A stretch of DNA of 64,000 nucleotides. Source: Clonostachys chloroleuca. Its lineage: Eukaryota > Ascomycota > Sordariomycetes > Hypocreales > Bionectriaceae. The DNA is taken from NCBI GenBank assembly GCA_037952775.1, contig JBANAY010000004.1, forward strand, positions 13,826,001 through 13,890,000, given 5' to 3'. The translations under genes and the position numbers were made by a program. Shown piece after piece: positions 36,239-48,728 of the stretch. Below the pieces are notes generated by a model. That model had not been told where the DNA came from and did not search any database. It saw only the letters and a program-made list of their open reading frames with translations. Every line of letters begins with the position of its first letter. Positions within the stretch are counted from its first letter, which is position 1.

Positions 36239-38089
36239 CTCTTTCCACCCAGCATCTACACAAGTTCTATTTAGATTAGAGGCGTAAAAGCGAATCTCCT
36301 CCACAGAGCAGAAATCACCCGTGCAGGTTACCAAAAGGAGGCAAGCAGTGACAAAGTGGAAACATCCGAGCAAGCCAAGCTGAGCAAGGCACATTGGCTC
36401 ATCCCGCCTCTCAGGCGACAACTTAGCATGACTCCTGCAGTCGCCACTGACAGGCAAAATATAGATACACACAAGCCCACAACTCCGCCGTTGCACCGTC
36501 CCTTGCAGATGCCAGGGGCAGAATCCCACCCCATGTGATCGGTAATGTGGCTGCCAATGTCGGCACGAGCCTAATTGAATCATACTGCAGCTGGGGGAGA
36601 GGCGACTTGCCGCCGGATCTCGTCTGGAATCGGGACACAGCCTAGGCGGCAACAATAATAAGCTGCCAAGCTGCCCTCGCCTCTGATGCGACGACGGATC
36701 TCAGCCTGGGCGGGCAGCTTCTCTCTCCTCCTTATTTGATCATAGCGCGCCGGTATCCGGACGCTTGCTCCCTGCCAAGGGCGTGCAAAGCATACAGCTG
36801 ACTCTACTGCAGTGCAGCGCCCCAGGTGGAATTGGCAGCCCGAGATTGAACACCTGCAAGCCATCAATCCATCTGAAGCCAGAGTGGCGCTCAAGAAATC
36901 AGCACACCGGAGTCCGCGCACAGCAGCGAACATAATAATCTACGATTTTTATCGATTAGAGTGCCAAGACGCGGGTGGGAAATAGGCCCTGTAAACCTTC
37001 TAGTTATATTTAGCGGGCGCTGAAACACGAGTGTCCCGATTCATCAAGGGGTCAGACCCAATCATTCTGAAACTCGGCCGACTAGGTATAAGGGTATTCT
37101 TTTTTTCCATTCCAGATGCGGTTCCATCCGAGGACTCGCATTGGTAGTGGATGAAAGCGGGAGGAGGGCATGGGCCATTTTCACCCAGGTGTCGTTTGGA
37201 AATTAGTAGGATTGCCTGCAGATATAAAAAAGGGACTTGTGCTCACTGAAACTCGGTCGCCTCAATATTGCTGGATTGGGTCACCGAATGCTCGGTATTG
37301 CCACTACACCAGAATAAATCGTCCCGGCGATATTAAATGTCCTGTGCCTTTCGGAGCTCGTATACTACATGTGCCTATATAGAGTAGAGACTTGAATGTA
37401 AATAGAGCAGGAGGGATCGACAGCAACCAGCGTTGGCCACAGTGCCAGGTGAAATGAAGCACCAAAAAATAAAATGCGTTATTGCCTCGGCATAAGACCG
37501 AAAGAGCGTAGGTAATGAATGAAAGGCCCATCTCGATATCTTCGCGTGATTAGGCACGAGAGGGCTGCCCAGTGGGATTCTCCATACACACCGAGGTGCC
37601 TCGTGGCGGCTTATTCATCTCGACGTCAACGTTTTAAGCATGAAAGGTAATCAAGAGATTATATTCATGCAGCCTGTATATTGGCAAATTTCATCTGATA
37701 TTTCTCAAGCCACTTTGCCCGATCTTTGGGTAGTTGCTTACATGTTCCCCAGCAATCGGATCAAACACTAGGGGATTTTACCGAAGGACACCTCGCAGAT
37801 ACAGTAATATAAACGAAGAATGATCCATACCACATTTCTGTCATAGTTAATAACATCCACCTAGACTCAGCCAGCTAGTTTCCCCTGGCAGTTCAAGAAG
37901 TGATGTTACACCACTACGCCTTTCATCTTTGGAAAGTAGCGGGCTGGGAGAGGGATTTTTTAACTTAGAAATGAGCACATGATCAGTCGTTGGCATGTGG
38001 CTAAAAACTTGACCTCTAGGAATAGCTAACGAGGACTATTATAGGAAGCTGATGGCATGCATACTGGCGTCACCATGCAACCTGAAATT

Positions 38090-38148
38090 CTTAAGTACAT
38101 TCATAAGTCTTTAGGCACATTCATAAGTTCTGAAGTATATCTATAAGT
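38090..38148. repeat. Imperfect tandem repeat, three units of 19-20 bp
   Basis: Units end in ATTCATAAGT, ATTCATAAGT and ATCTATAAGT, and each begins with a variant of CTTAAGTAC, CTTTAGGCAC or TCTGAAGTAT. Confidence 0.7.
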
Positions 38149-39170
38149 TCAACCCTGCTGATATCGATGGAATCAACAAATCACAAAGGTCCCCTGAGCC
38201 CCTGACAATCTACACTAGGCAGCCGAGCTTGGAATGGGTATGTGACTTCCAAAGTTCTACCCGTTGATGTCATACAACATACCCATAGTTTCTTCGCTTT
38301 TTGGGAGCTTGTACAAGCTCATTAGACTGAACAGCCTATTCAGTGACTTGTGTCAAATGATCTTCCTCAGAGCCACCTTCTCGAAACCAAATCGGAAATA
38401 GCCGGAAAGGAGAGGAGAATCCCCTAACCCACGAACGGTGGTCCTTGGGCTGTTTCCCACTGAGTCCTGACCATGACTCGGAATGTGAGATCAAAGAAAC
38501 GAAAACAAGGTGAGGAGCTAGGTGCTCAAATCTGCAGGTTCCTGCACTCATCTCGATAATTTCTAGCTATGGGTAGCAGAATCACACACGCTCGCCTCTC
38601 AACCTCAACTATGATAAGTGGGTAAAATCTTATCCTTGCCGTCGCTCTCGAAATCCAACCCGCAGTCCAGCAGAGCTCAGCGTACGTATGTCACCATTTG
38701 CGAAAAGACAGACGAACCGTTAGTTCGCCTCTATCCGTAGGATAAATCGCTCGGGACAACTCAAAGGGTCTATCCTTGATTCTAAGCGTAAACGGAATCC
38801 TGCTCCTGAATCGCCTGCAAGCTAATATAGTTGCATCATAAAGGCAGTTCGATAGCCACGCATGTTCCATTGCTTTCCAAAACTCCATCCTATCGAGGCT
38901 GGCGAAATATTGGTTGCCACATGACGTACTCAACAGTATTGATCACAGAAAGAGTTAAAGTGAGTCGCTGTTATTAATTCATTTATGTAAGTATGCTATC
39001 ATGTACAGATCAGGCAACATCAACTTCCTTTAATCACAGGACAGCCGGTATTACAGCCCAGCAATGTTTTCGCTAGATATGCTCATGCTAGTTTTTTCAG
39101 TTGATCTCCCTTTGTCCAGTCGTCCTCCGATTCCTCGACTCGTCATCGTAAATTTGGGAATTTTTTCTCT

Positions 39171-40360
39171 TTATCTCCGTACGTCACTTCCCCCAAGCTC
39201 TGCCGCCTCACTCCTGGGTCCGTGGCTCTCGGAGGCGGGCAGCTCGCTCGGGGCCGGCGACATCCAAGCCCCTTGCGAGGACGTGCTGTGGAGCTCTGCG
39301 GCCTGGGTAGGGACCTGAGAATACCCGCCTTGAGGAGGCGGGGAGGCGTAGAGGGACTGCGCAGGTCCCTGCGGGTAGTATTTGTAGGGTTCGCCTACGG
39401 GGTCGACGTAGCCCGCGGCGGGTGTTACTTGTGGCGATGGGTACATCTGGGACATGTTGGAACCCGGAGGCAGGTTGTTGTTGTTGTAGTTGGGGTCTGG
39501 CGCTGCTTCCACTCCCTTGTTGGCATTTCGCCTCTTGAGGAGCAGCACCACCCAGACCAGCAGTCCGATGATGGCGAGACCTGCGATACCACCGACGACG
39601 GGACCAGCGACCCAGGCCATGCTTTTGCTGCCGCCGCTGGAACCATCTGTGCCCGAGTCTGACGTGGCCGTCGCGGAGGCTGCGGATTCGGTCGTCTCGC
39701 CCGTGGTCGCGGATTGATCGGTCGTAGTAGAGATTTCGGATGTGGTACTCGTAGAGGAAACGTGGGTGGTCGCTCGGTAGACGATGACCTTGTTGGTGTT
39801 GCCGGAGACGAAGCACGCCCACCGGCTCCATGTTGACTTTTGGTCGAGGTTGTCGAAGATGGTGTGGTATGAGCAGGTGTAACTTCCCGTGCTGGACCCT
39901 CTGATATCAGCAAATGGGCACTGGGGGACATTGGGATGAGTTGAGAAGACCTACCAGGTAGCATTATCACCATTGGGGTAGACGACGAGGGTCGAGCTGG
40001 TGCAGCCTGTCGCGACCGGTCTCGTGTTGTCCGTCACGCAGCCAGCATTTCGCCCGGCCGAGCTGTAATAACCTCTCGCGCATGCCGTCTCTTTGTCTAA
40101 AAGCAAAAGCTAGGTCAGAATATGTGCGCACACAAACAAACAGCAATTCAATCGCAATCGCCTGGCTGCTCTGCGCTTATTTGGGGGTGGCGCTTACAAG
40201 TCGTGTTGTCTGCGACATATCCCATGAAGCTGGGAGCCTCATTGTCTCGCTGATAAAGAGTCGCGAGCGCCGGGGCTTCTGTGATCAGAGGCTGGGGCTC
40301 CGGAAGAGCAGCAATGCACGAGGCAAAGCCCAGCAGGTGAAGCAGCGTTATGGACTTCAT
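39171..40360 (-). CDS. Secreted-then-anchored mucin-like membrane protein with cytoplasmic tail
   Basis: Exons are 40198-40360, about 39971-40096 and 39171-39898, giving about 338 aa. A signal peptide (MKSITLLHLLGFASCIAA) is followed by a Cys-containing ectodomain (about 100-175), then a Ser/Thr-rich stretch. One transmembrane helix (GPVVGGIAGLAIIGLLVWVV) is followed by basic LLLKRR. A Pro/Gly/Tyr-rich cytoplasmic tail of about 115 residues follows. This is the layout of fungal wall-stress-sensor-like or Mid2/WSC-like proteins, but I see no WSC domain. The second intron is ambiguous. The strong donor at 39954 (TG/GTAGGT) with the CAG acceptor creates a TGA. A donor at 39970 (AATG/GTGATA) with acceptor CAGAG keeps the frame and is used here. 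Confidence 0.75.
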
Positions 40361-43318
40361 TTGCGGCTATTCTGACAGATCGAGACGATCAGAGGACAAA
40401 AGATCTTGGAGATGCAGAAAGAGGAGACGCAAGAAAAGTCAAGACTACGCCAATTGGGGGTGGCCTAGGCAATTCAAAGCACAGTCACGCGGTTTCTTGG
40501 GCGTGCTTACATCGAAATCCCCGTTCCCTCCACCGCCCATGAGGGCTCCCATGAAAAAGCATGAGGCCAATTCTTCCTAAGTGAGTTAAGTGCTCTGTGA
40601 TAGCCCGTCGATAGGGCTATATTAAGCATCAGGCGCAGGGATCGGTGCTTCAGCTTGCCTCCGTCTCAACAGGGGTTCCATGCGGGCGAGCGGCCTCTAT
40701 TGGCCAGAAAAGCTCCCCGTTGAAATTGAAGGAGATGGCGTCTTTGCCAAGACGCACAATTTAGGACTTTGGTCCAAGTAGACGCACCGGCTAAACCCCT
40801 TTTACCAACTTGCTGACTTGGCGCCCAAGCTTGTGTTCTAGTGTTTCGACCAGGCCGGCAGTCCAGCCCGGCCGACTCGACGTTTTGCACAGTTATGGGA
40901 AGATAGGACGAAGATGAAAGAGGAAGCTGCTGATCGTCTGGTCTTTCCCACTGGACTCGAGAGTTGCATCGACTAAAACTCGTGTGGTTTAGACCTTTAG
41001 AGGCTGCTGCCAAGATTTCTTTATTGGCCAGCCCTACACTACTACCATAGATACCGGACTTAATAAATCTCTAATGATACCCATGGAAGGGATCAAGCAA
41101 TTCAGAAGTGGAGACTTGCCTGGACACACGCATGCAGACAAAGTCCAACCCGGCTTTTAGGGGCGATGGCCTCTTCAGCCAAACGGCCCCCAAATCCCGT
41201 AGCATTGGCCATTCATTACTTGACAGTTTACTCCCCCTGTTAGTGGCTGTCTGCAGCTTACAATCTCATGCATGTCCCCTCACTTTGACACTGGCAGTCG
41301 GGTGAGACGGACAGATTGATTGGCAGCCGTTGATCAGACTGAAGCTATTTACGTACATGACAGTCGCGCTTCGAGTCGCGCTATCGGGAACCGGATGCAG
41401 CCTATTTCTTGATTACCGGCCTATCGTCATTGACTTCGTTTAGATTTTTCGGCCGTCTATTTTAAGTCTCATTTCGAGTTATGCCACAACATAATTATTG
41501 ATGTTGGCGCGGGGCAATGCATTTTCAATCGCCTATGTATGCGCCTACCCTAGAGTGTCATTCACCAATTCCTTGTCTATTTGCTGAGCGCCTTTCTGGG
41601 GCTTCGCCTTTCAGTATCAAAAACTTCATTTGGGATCATGCATACACAAACCCCTGTTTCATCCAGATCAATATTATTCGCAGGACTGTTGCAAGGGAAG
41701 ATGTAGATAACTAGAATAGGCTTGTGGTAACGAAACACCAAGAAGCCTCTGAACTCCATGTAAGCATGCACATGAAGAATCTCTGCTTCAAAGAAGCCCA
41801 ACGTTACCCCCAGGCACAACCCTTGCACTGTTGACAAGGGGTCAAATTTGAAGAGCTCAGCTGCTTATCTAACGAACCATATGAAGCCCAAATATCTTCA
41901 ATATCGGTTCGCCGGCTCTGGTGAATTAATTTGATCACCAGGCTGCCGCGAAATTGAAAAGGCTGGCCATCCCCTAGTCAACTATCAAATTACCACCAGG
42001 ATGCTTATTAGGCATTAAAAATTGAGGGTTGATCAATGTAACATCACGTCGTGCTGGGGGCTCGGAAACTTTCATCCTCCAAAACACGCGCGCGCTTCGA
42101 CTTGCTAGATGGGGTAAGAATGCCGAATCTGTCGAGGGGCCGATGCACGGGACTTGAAGGAAGAGGAACGGACTACAGAGTGATCCGACCTCTGTCCTAG
42201 TAGGTAAGGTAACCGGCAATGTTCTGGAACAGATGGCAAGGGCTCGTTTGGGCCTTGTCGTTCTACCGAATTACAAGTGCGAACGATTTACCAGAAGCAT
42301 GGTTCAGAAGCGAGAATTGCTGTCCCAATCTGGTTATATCTTTCGGCCCTTCTTCTCTAGATTGCAGATTGTAATGTGTCGTAGCCCAAGACCTAATCAC
42401 GCAGATATACCGCATGTTTACAATTGCCATGTGCAAGCTGCTAGTTTCAATGCAAAATGCTTGTTGTATGAATATGGCCAATATGTTTCTACTCCTCCCC
42501 TCTCACATCAAGAGACGATGTTCTTTTAAGCCGTTTTGATCCATTTTTAAAGGTTTTCAAGCCTGCTAGTAGCTATGGTTGCTTTATCTGTCGTAATTCA
42601 AAACTGGCATCATCACAAACAGGTCCTTAGACAGGGCTTTGGGGACCCAGGATTATGCCAGCATCGTCATAAACTATATCCGCCGATGGCCACAAAAGAA
42701 TGTAAAACAGTCTAGATAGGCGAGGTTTTCTGAAAGCCTAACTGATCACGTCGAACATAGCTTGCAGCGCATAACAATAGGTTCTGTCTACTTGGAAGCT
42801 AAGACAAAAAGGGTCGCTTATCTCGTTGCGCTGTTATCAACACACATGAGATTTCCCTTTTCCGTAATGTGTTGTGATACTGGGTATGGTGCCAAGTTGT
42901 TGAATTCTTAGTGTTTGGGAATTTCCCCTTTTTCAGCAGCTGCCGCATAAGTATATAGCTCTCTCACTTACTTCCTTTTTCTAAATGATTTAATTCAAAC
43001 ACTTCTCTCGATGACAAACCATTTCAAGGATCCTGTCGACCCAGAATGATGATGACTGGTTGGAACCAGTTTTTCCAGCCCCCATCCTCACTCACATTTC
43101 AAGAGTCAGCATCAGACTCATAATGAGTCATTCTCGTTTCTTACCTCTTGGCAGCGGAACAGGTGGGAAAATTACTCAAGACACAAACTGGTTGAGGATA
43201 TATCATCATTTCGCCTACAATCCTTTAATTTGTGGGCGATACGAATACCACAAGGCTACTCTTCGGATAGAGAGAGGCATCCTGAAGTGCAGCTCAGCCA
43301 ATCTTAAATCCCGGCACG
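40361..43318. other. Gene-free stretch, about 3 kb
   Basis: No supported gene. Chance frames at 41108-41305, 41577-41837 and 42233-42529 overlap on opposite strands. The last 350 bp hold a TATATAG-type element near 42952 and the leader of the SnoaL-like gene. Confidence 0.45.
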
Positions 43319-43777
43319 ATGGCATCGGAGAACAAACCTTCAGCTCGCGAAGCTGCTCAAAGCTTCATTTCGAACCTCGCTTCTCGCCAATTCGCCCCGC
43401 TAGGAGACCTCTTTGCGGCCGACGGCACTTACTGGGTGTCCGGCGAGAAACCCAAGGTACCGTGGGCAGGATCCATGCCTGCTTCAGAAAGACTTCCTCA
43501 GCTCCCAGCTATGCATGGAAACTTCACAAGCTTCAGCATCGACGAAAAAGCTTTTGTTGCTGAAGGTCGAAGGGCCGTGGTAGAGCTGAGTGTTCACGGA
43601 ATAGATTCAGCCGGGGGCCGATATGACAATGATGTCGTCATGATTTTCGAGGTCAATGAAGACGGCAAGATTGTGGCGCTGAGGGAGTATCTCGATAATA
43701 TGCAACCACTTGCATATTTTGCATCAAAAAATCAATCAGGAGATGATGTATTGGGCTTGGATAGCAAGACATCTTGA
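43319..43777 (+). CDS. SnoaL-like / NTF2-fold small protein
   Basis: This 152-aa single-exon protein has no signal peptide. Helical residues 8-24 (AREAAQSFISNLASRQF) precede DLFAADGTYWVSG, and the protein ends with sheet strands VVMIFEVNEDGKIVALREYL. This is the ketosteroid-isomerase/SnoaL layout (PF12680-type), a cone-shaped pocket used by isomerases, cyclases and dehydratases. The paired polar residues expected in the pocket cannot be assigned with certainty. The substrate is unknown. The nearest enzymes are SDRs, 3 kb away, but a pathway link is only a guess. Confidence 0.75.
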   Translation: MASENKPSAREAAQSFISNLASRQFAPLGDLFAADGTYWVSGEKPKVPWAGSMPASERLPQLPAMHGNFTSFSIDEKAFVAEGRRAVVELSVHGIDSAGGRYDNDVVMIFEVNEDGKIVALREYLDNMQPLAYFASKNQSGDDVLGLDSKTS

Positions 43778-44198
43778 GGGTACTAAGGGCGGCTTGGAAG
43801 CAGTTACTTAGAAAGACCAGCATAGGCAAAACCCTGTACTTAAACGGTTCACTAAGATAGTTACAACGACCAGCGATCATTTTTATAGTTGCGTTGTTCT
43901 TGAACGCAGTATCAACATACCTTTGGTTGGAACCTCCGCACTACCACCTCATATCCTAACATGCTACAGCCTCTTGTGCAATAATACGTTCACTCCTCGA
44001 AATGTTATTGGTGCCTGAATCGATCAATAGTCTGATTATCTATTTGTGTTTGTGAACTGTATGATGCGGCCTTGAGGGCAGTTTCATCCCCTCGATGTGT
44101 TCATATCAGCCCATTTTACTTCCAGTACCTGCGAAGTCTTCTCGAAGCCGGCAACTGACGCGGCGCGGATCGCTGTGCAGATAATCCGCTCGTTATAT
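43778..44198. other. Short intergenic region
   Basis: Nothing recognised between the SnoaL-like gene and the 3' end of the NACHT relic. Confidence 0.4.
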
Positions 44199-46130
44199 TC
44201 ACATTGGAGCCTTTGGAATGCAACATATTAACATTATCTTCCCATCCTCTGTGTGGTGCTGCCCGAAGCCGAGGATAATATGAGCCTTCTTGAACACCAG
44301 GTCGACTCCTCTCTTCAGCTGGACTCGATCCGTGTCCTCATGCCGCTCGCGAGACGGTATTTGGAGGCTGGAATCGTTCTCCCGTCCTTTGGCATTGACT
44401 TCGGCGCTGTGTTCGCCTAGTATTTGAACGAGCTTCTGGTATCCCCGAGCTGATGTTTCGTACAGCGCATTATGATAATCTCCCTGAGTGATAACAACGG
44501 CAATACGCTCGGGTAATACTTGGGCTGCTTTCACATCATCTCCCTCTGCTTCTGCCTGTAATTCAGCTCGTTTTTGAGCCTTCAGGTCAGTTGTAGCGTT
44601 CTCCAGTAAAATTTGTACCAAATTCTCATACACAAAACTGCTTCATCCTTCTTGATCCTTGATGTCGACACAATTTTCCACAGGTATCTGTAACGTTCGT
44701 TCGTGAACATTGCACTTTGATTCGAGAAGCACAGTGTTATGATCCCTCCTCTCGGAATTAATACCAGCACCAGCATCTTCGCTGCTTCTGCGTGGACTGA
44801 CTCAGCTACCCATTGTAGTGTAATTCTGCCAGTGTCTCCTTTGGTATATACTGGGTTCTGAGTGTTAAATATCTTTTCAAGCATCAAGCTTTGATCTGGT
44901 TTCTTTTTGTTGCTCCATCATTAAGCTTGTGATATTTTGCTCAGGTGCTAAAGATTGAGCTAAAGCACTTCTAATTAGTAGCATATAGTGATAGGGATGT
45001 ATCTTGAAGTCCGGTTTCGACTGCTTCCGCATATCCCTGTTGCAGATGTGAAGTCCAATGTTCAGAGCGGTACTCGAAGAAGCTGTCCCCGGACTCTTTC
45101 GAGCATTGCTCGTAGGAGGAATAAATGTATGTCACACACATTTGGCCCTTCTCTCTCGTGAAACTCGAATTCTACATGCCTGAAGCCCCAGGCCTAGGAT
45201 GTGAGCCGCTCGCCACAAGAAACTCCTTGGAAATCGTATGCACGAGGAAGAGGTTGGAGTGGTTGATGAATATAAACAGGCCATATAGCTCCTGAGTTTG
45301 CCTCTGTAGACGATCTTAGTTTATCTCACCAAGCTCTAACAGGCTAAGTTCATCGGCACTAAGAGTAACTGTCATCTCTAATCGTTAGGGGTCGTGCTGC
45401 AATAATCTGGAATCCTTCTACTTCGGCTCGATCCTCCCGAGGATGCATTCGTATTCGTCTTCGACTGATTTGGGGAGTGGTTCGATCTGTATCTCTTTAG
45501 GAAGTATGTTGTCTTGACAGCTCTCACGAATATCCTCTGCTGCGCGGTAGACCTAGAGCTGTGTACGGTGCTGCATCTGTTTTAGTTCCTGCCGCAGCTC
45601 CTCCGTGATTTGTCTGGATAGGCCGAGCTCAACCGCCAGATCGCTGACGCGTTGATCAATAACGAGCTTGATCCCGTTGCGAGTTCAATCATCTTTTTCT
45701 TCGCCGCGGAGCCGAATCTTAGGAAAAACCCGATGTCGTTTGCTCGAACCAGCGTTGCACGCTGTCCTGTAGTTGTCTAATTACTGTAAACTTGAGCCTA
45801 GCCTGGGCGATGCGAAACTGGACGATTGGTAGAAATGACAGAGTTTGGAAACGACTTGCCGTCGGCCTTCCTCCCACAATTCATCCAGTCTGTTTAGAAC
45901 GCAGGTCGTAGGTTTTTGCCACTGGTTTAGTCGCTGCAGGGAGGAATGTGCTCCATAGCTTATCAATCTCCTGCTGTATATGTAACTTAACCGTTCCTAT
46001 TCCATGATGGGAGAGCGTGGTGTACGAGTACCGGTTGACCATCAAGGAGCTGATGAATAAATGTGCACAGTGCCGTGGCAAGATTATCCTGCCGTTCATT
46101 ATCTTTGAAGAAGAAATAGCAGACGCTATG
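44199..46130 (-). pseudogene. Decayed NACHT-ankyrin (fungal NLR-like) gene
   Basis: Read on the minus strand from 46130, several frames give pieces of one known architecture. First comes the NACHT core, SVCYFFFKDNERQDNLATAL followed by FIHQLLDGQPVLVHHALPSW. Then come EIDKLWSTFLPA, DELWEEGRRQVVSKL and a helical stretch IDQRVSDLAVELGLSRQITE. A stop (TAG) follows, then RAAEDIRESCQDNILPKEI and LFIFINHSNLFLVHTISKEF. It ends in ankyrin-like repeats (GDYHNALYETSARGYQKLVQ, ILGEHSAEVNAKG). At least several frameshifts and in-frame stops separate the pieces. The Walker A region and N-terminal effector domain are absent, so the relic is 5'-truncated as well. Intact relatives mediate non-self recognition and regulated cell death. 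Confidence 0.82.
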
Positions 46131-46398
46131 TTCCTTAACGTCTGATCTGCCCTGCCAGGGGCCTAGACAGGACTGACTTGTTACAGCTCAGATCCGCAGA
46201 GACCACAGCACAACAATAACGAGGCTTCTAATTAGCCCCTGAAGGGATTTCTAAATATGCGTAGATTTTTGTTCGTAGTATACCACTCCCTGGTAGATGG
46301 TGACTGAAGATAGGCTGAGAAGACCGTATAAATCCACCCACGCTCTCTCGACATCACCTGACTGATACATGGCTATGATAGAGTTAACAGTCAGCTAT

Positions 46399-47390
46399 TC
46401 AATTATAGACGCTATTGGCAACATCTTTCAAGCTGTCGGCAGTCTTTACCAACTCATTCCCCCAGTCGAGGATGTCCTGAACTTCCTTGCCTAGTGGCAA
46501 CCTCAGCTTCACATCTCGCCCGGCAAACATGCCTGTCTTATCTACAGCCTCAACAATACGCAAGGCTGATTTGATGGGACAGGCGGAGATGGACTTGAGG
46601 AGTTCAGCGTTCGTTAGGGTCTTCAGGATTATATCTGCTGGCGATCCGTGATACGGTTCACTTCTGGGGACCTCAATGCCAGTTTTGGTGACGTCCGCCA
46701 CGTCTGTGTCAATATTCCCGGGCTCTACTAGTAGCGTACGAATATTGAAAGCAGATACTTCTTTGGAGAAGCTTTCTGTGAAACCTAGACAATGGATGTA
46801 AGCTCAGTTAAATCGTACCTGGAACCGAGAACAGAAACACACCTTCCAAAGCGTGTTTGCTGCAGGCATATGCATTAACTCCGGGCTCTGCAATGATGCC
46901 ACTGAGGCTTCCAATGTTGACAATGGTCCCTTGGCCTTGGCTTCGCATGATGGGAGTGACAGCTTGACATGCTCGGATGACGCCAATAACGTTGACTTCT
47001 ATGATGTCTCGGTATAATTGTATGCTGGAACGCCGGGCACTTAGGACCTCATAGCTGGGATGGAATGGCTCGCTCGAGGAAGGTTGGAACATACCCGATA
47101 TCCTCTGCAACCCCTCCTACACCGTAGCCAGCATTGTTGACTAGCACATCGATTTTCCCGTACTTTGCTGCCACTTCCACAATCCTCGCTTCAACCTGTT
47201 TGCCAGCCATTTCGAGATTGATCCAGTGGCCCCCAAGGGACTGTAACTCGGCTGCTCGGGGATCGTCTTGGCCGGAATTGCGCCGACCTGCAACAACCGT
47301 GTGGCCGGCCTGCAACGCCGCCTTGGCGATCTCGAAACCGAGGCCTCGGGAGGCACCCGTAATTAACCATACACTAGAAGCCGCCATCAT
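46399..47390 (-). CDS. Classical short-chain dehydrogenase/reductase
   Basis: Exons are 47095-47390, 46843-47024 and 46399-46784, giving 287 aa. The cofactor motif is TGASRGLG (residues 11-18), with AGRRN at the end of the second strand, favouring NADPH. NNAGYG is present. The catalytic residues are Y151 and K155 (YACSK), with S in NIGSLSG. The VEPGNIDTD block follows at the position of the family's PG motif. The start MM leaves the choice of ATG open by one residue. It is adjacent to the NACHT relic and separated from the F-box gene by 1.3 kb. The substrate is unknown. Confidence 0.9.
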
Positions 47391-48728
47391 AAGGGAATAG
47401 CTAACGCCCAGTAAGTTGTGATAGTCCCGAACTTTCGCTTAGCCTTGTAGCAGTGATGGAGAATTACTAGTCAAAGAGGGGATTTGAAAAGAAAGCTGAA
47501 ATTCGAACAGCTTATTCATATGTCAATATACCAGCAGTGGCTCCTTCTTTCCGATTTAGGGCCGAAGTAACAACATTGCTTATGACAAGGGTCGCGACGT
47601 GCCCCTGCATCTCTTGATATTATAGCAAGACAGAGGCAGCAATGAGTTAGCGTTGGGCAATGGTACACGTCAGAAAAGCTGCCAAGGTAGTTTTCATCTG
47701 ATATCATGGTGCATTGAATACATAGCTGCTAACATATCCATGTGGATGGTGCCGCTTCACTGGACATGGGCTGCTCTATTTTTATTCCAAGATTTCCGAG
47801 TGTGGCAGTTTCTCGCGAAAGAGTCCCCACTGTCGGAATCTTCCAACTTCCCGTTATGCTCGGAAAATATATGCGAAGAGGCTCTGTGGACCACTGCCAG
47901 GTTGCTAACGAGTTATTGGGCAAGGTCAAAGTTGCGGCATAGATAAGTGGTGCCGGTACGAGGGGCCCATGTTCAGTTGCTCACCGTACTTCATCGTGCT
48001 CTCTGCCTACTTGTAGGCTTTGTTGTATCTTTTGCTCAGAACGGACCAACAAGTGATGGGGAAATAGCTATGCACATGGCAGATCGAAGCGTTCTAGCAA
48101 ATTTATAAGGGAAGCCTTGTCGATCCTTGATGGTTTATTTTGATGACTCGTTAACTGCAATCTGAGTATGAGCCCAAATCGCCAATTATCCGTAGGCTCA
48201 GTGAAAGAATAGACTTCAACTCAAGAGCCCCGAAAAATCCCATCTGGACACTCGGCAGCTCACTAATGAACCTGCAAAGGAAAGTGATGCCCACCGTTGA
48301 GAAGCCCTAAGTTGAAGAAGAAGAAATTCAACAGAAGAATAGGTATCCCTGCCCCTGAAGATATGCCGAGACCATCCGTTTCGGCGAAGAGATTCAAAGT
48401 GAGTCCCAAGCATCATACCTCATATATTAATCACTCAAAAAATAGAAGAAAAGTAGGATTGTAAAGTTCATGATAGGAGTCATGCCGACGAAGGAGTCAT
48501 CACGTCGGACACAAGCTGTTGTTGGCGTTGAGCCTTTTGCCCAGCTGGCAAGCCTCGCGGCTAGCCTAAAACGCTAAACTTCGATGTGTTGAACATATTG
48601 TGATGCTGGGAATAGCATCGATTTGCCGATTTGTTGGTTTTTGGTGTTCAGGTATTGTCCCCTTGTCTTTTTCGGCAGCTACCGCATGGCCTGTATAACT
48701 CGTTCACTTACTACCACCGTTACACTCA
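47391..48728. other. Intergenic region, about 1.3 kb
   Basis: No gene is supported; frames at 47516-47946 lie on both strands and carry no motif. Confidence 0.4.

Larger units (their letters stand above)
36104..39170. other. Gene-free stretch, about 3 kb
   Basis: No gene is supported. Frames at 36173-36655 (minus) overlap the metalloprotease promoter. The minus frame at 38691-38933 has a basic, amphipathic look (CRRFRSRIPFTLRIKDR) but no start context or partner exon, so I leave it out. A small tandem repeat lies at 38090-38148. Confidence 0.45.

Noticed and set aside
38691..38933. 80-aa basic minus-strand frame as an antimicrobial-like peptide
   Set aside because: No signal peptide, start context or partner exon; evidence is too thin.
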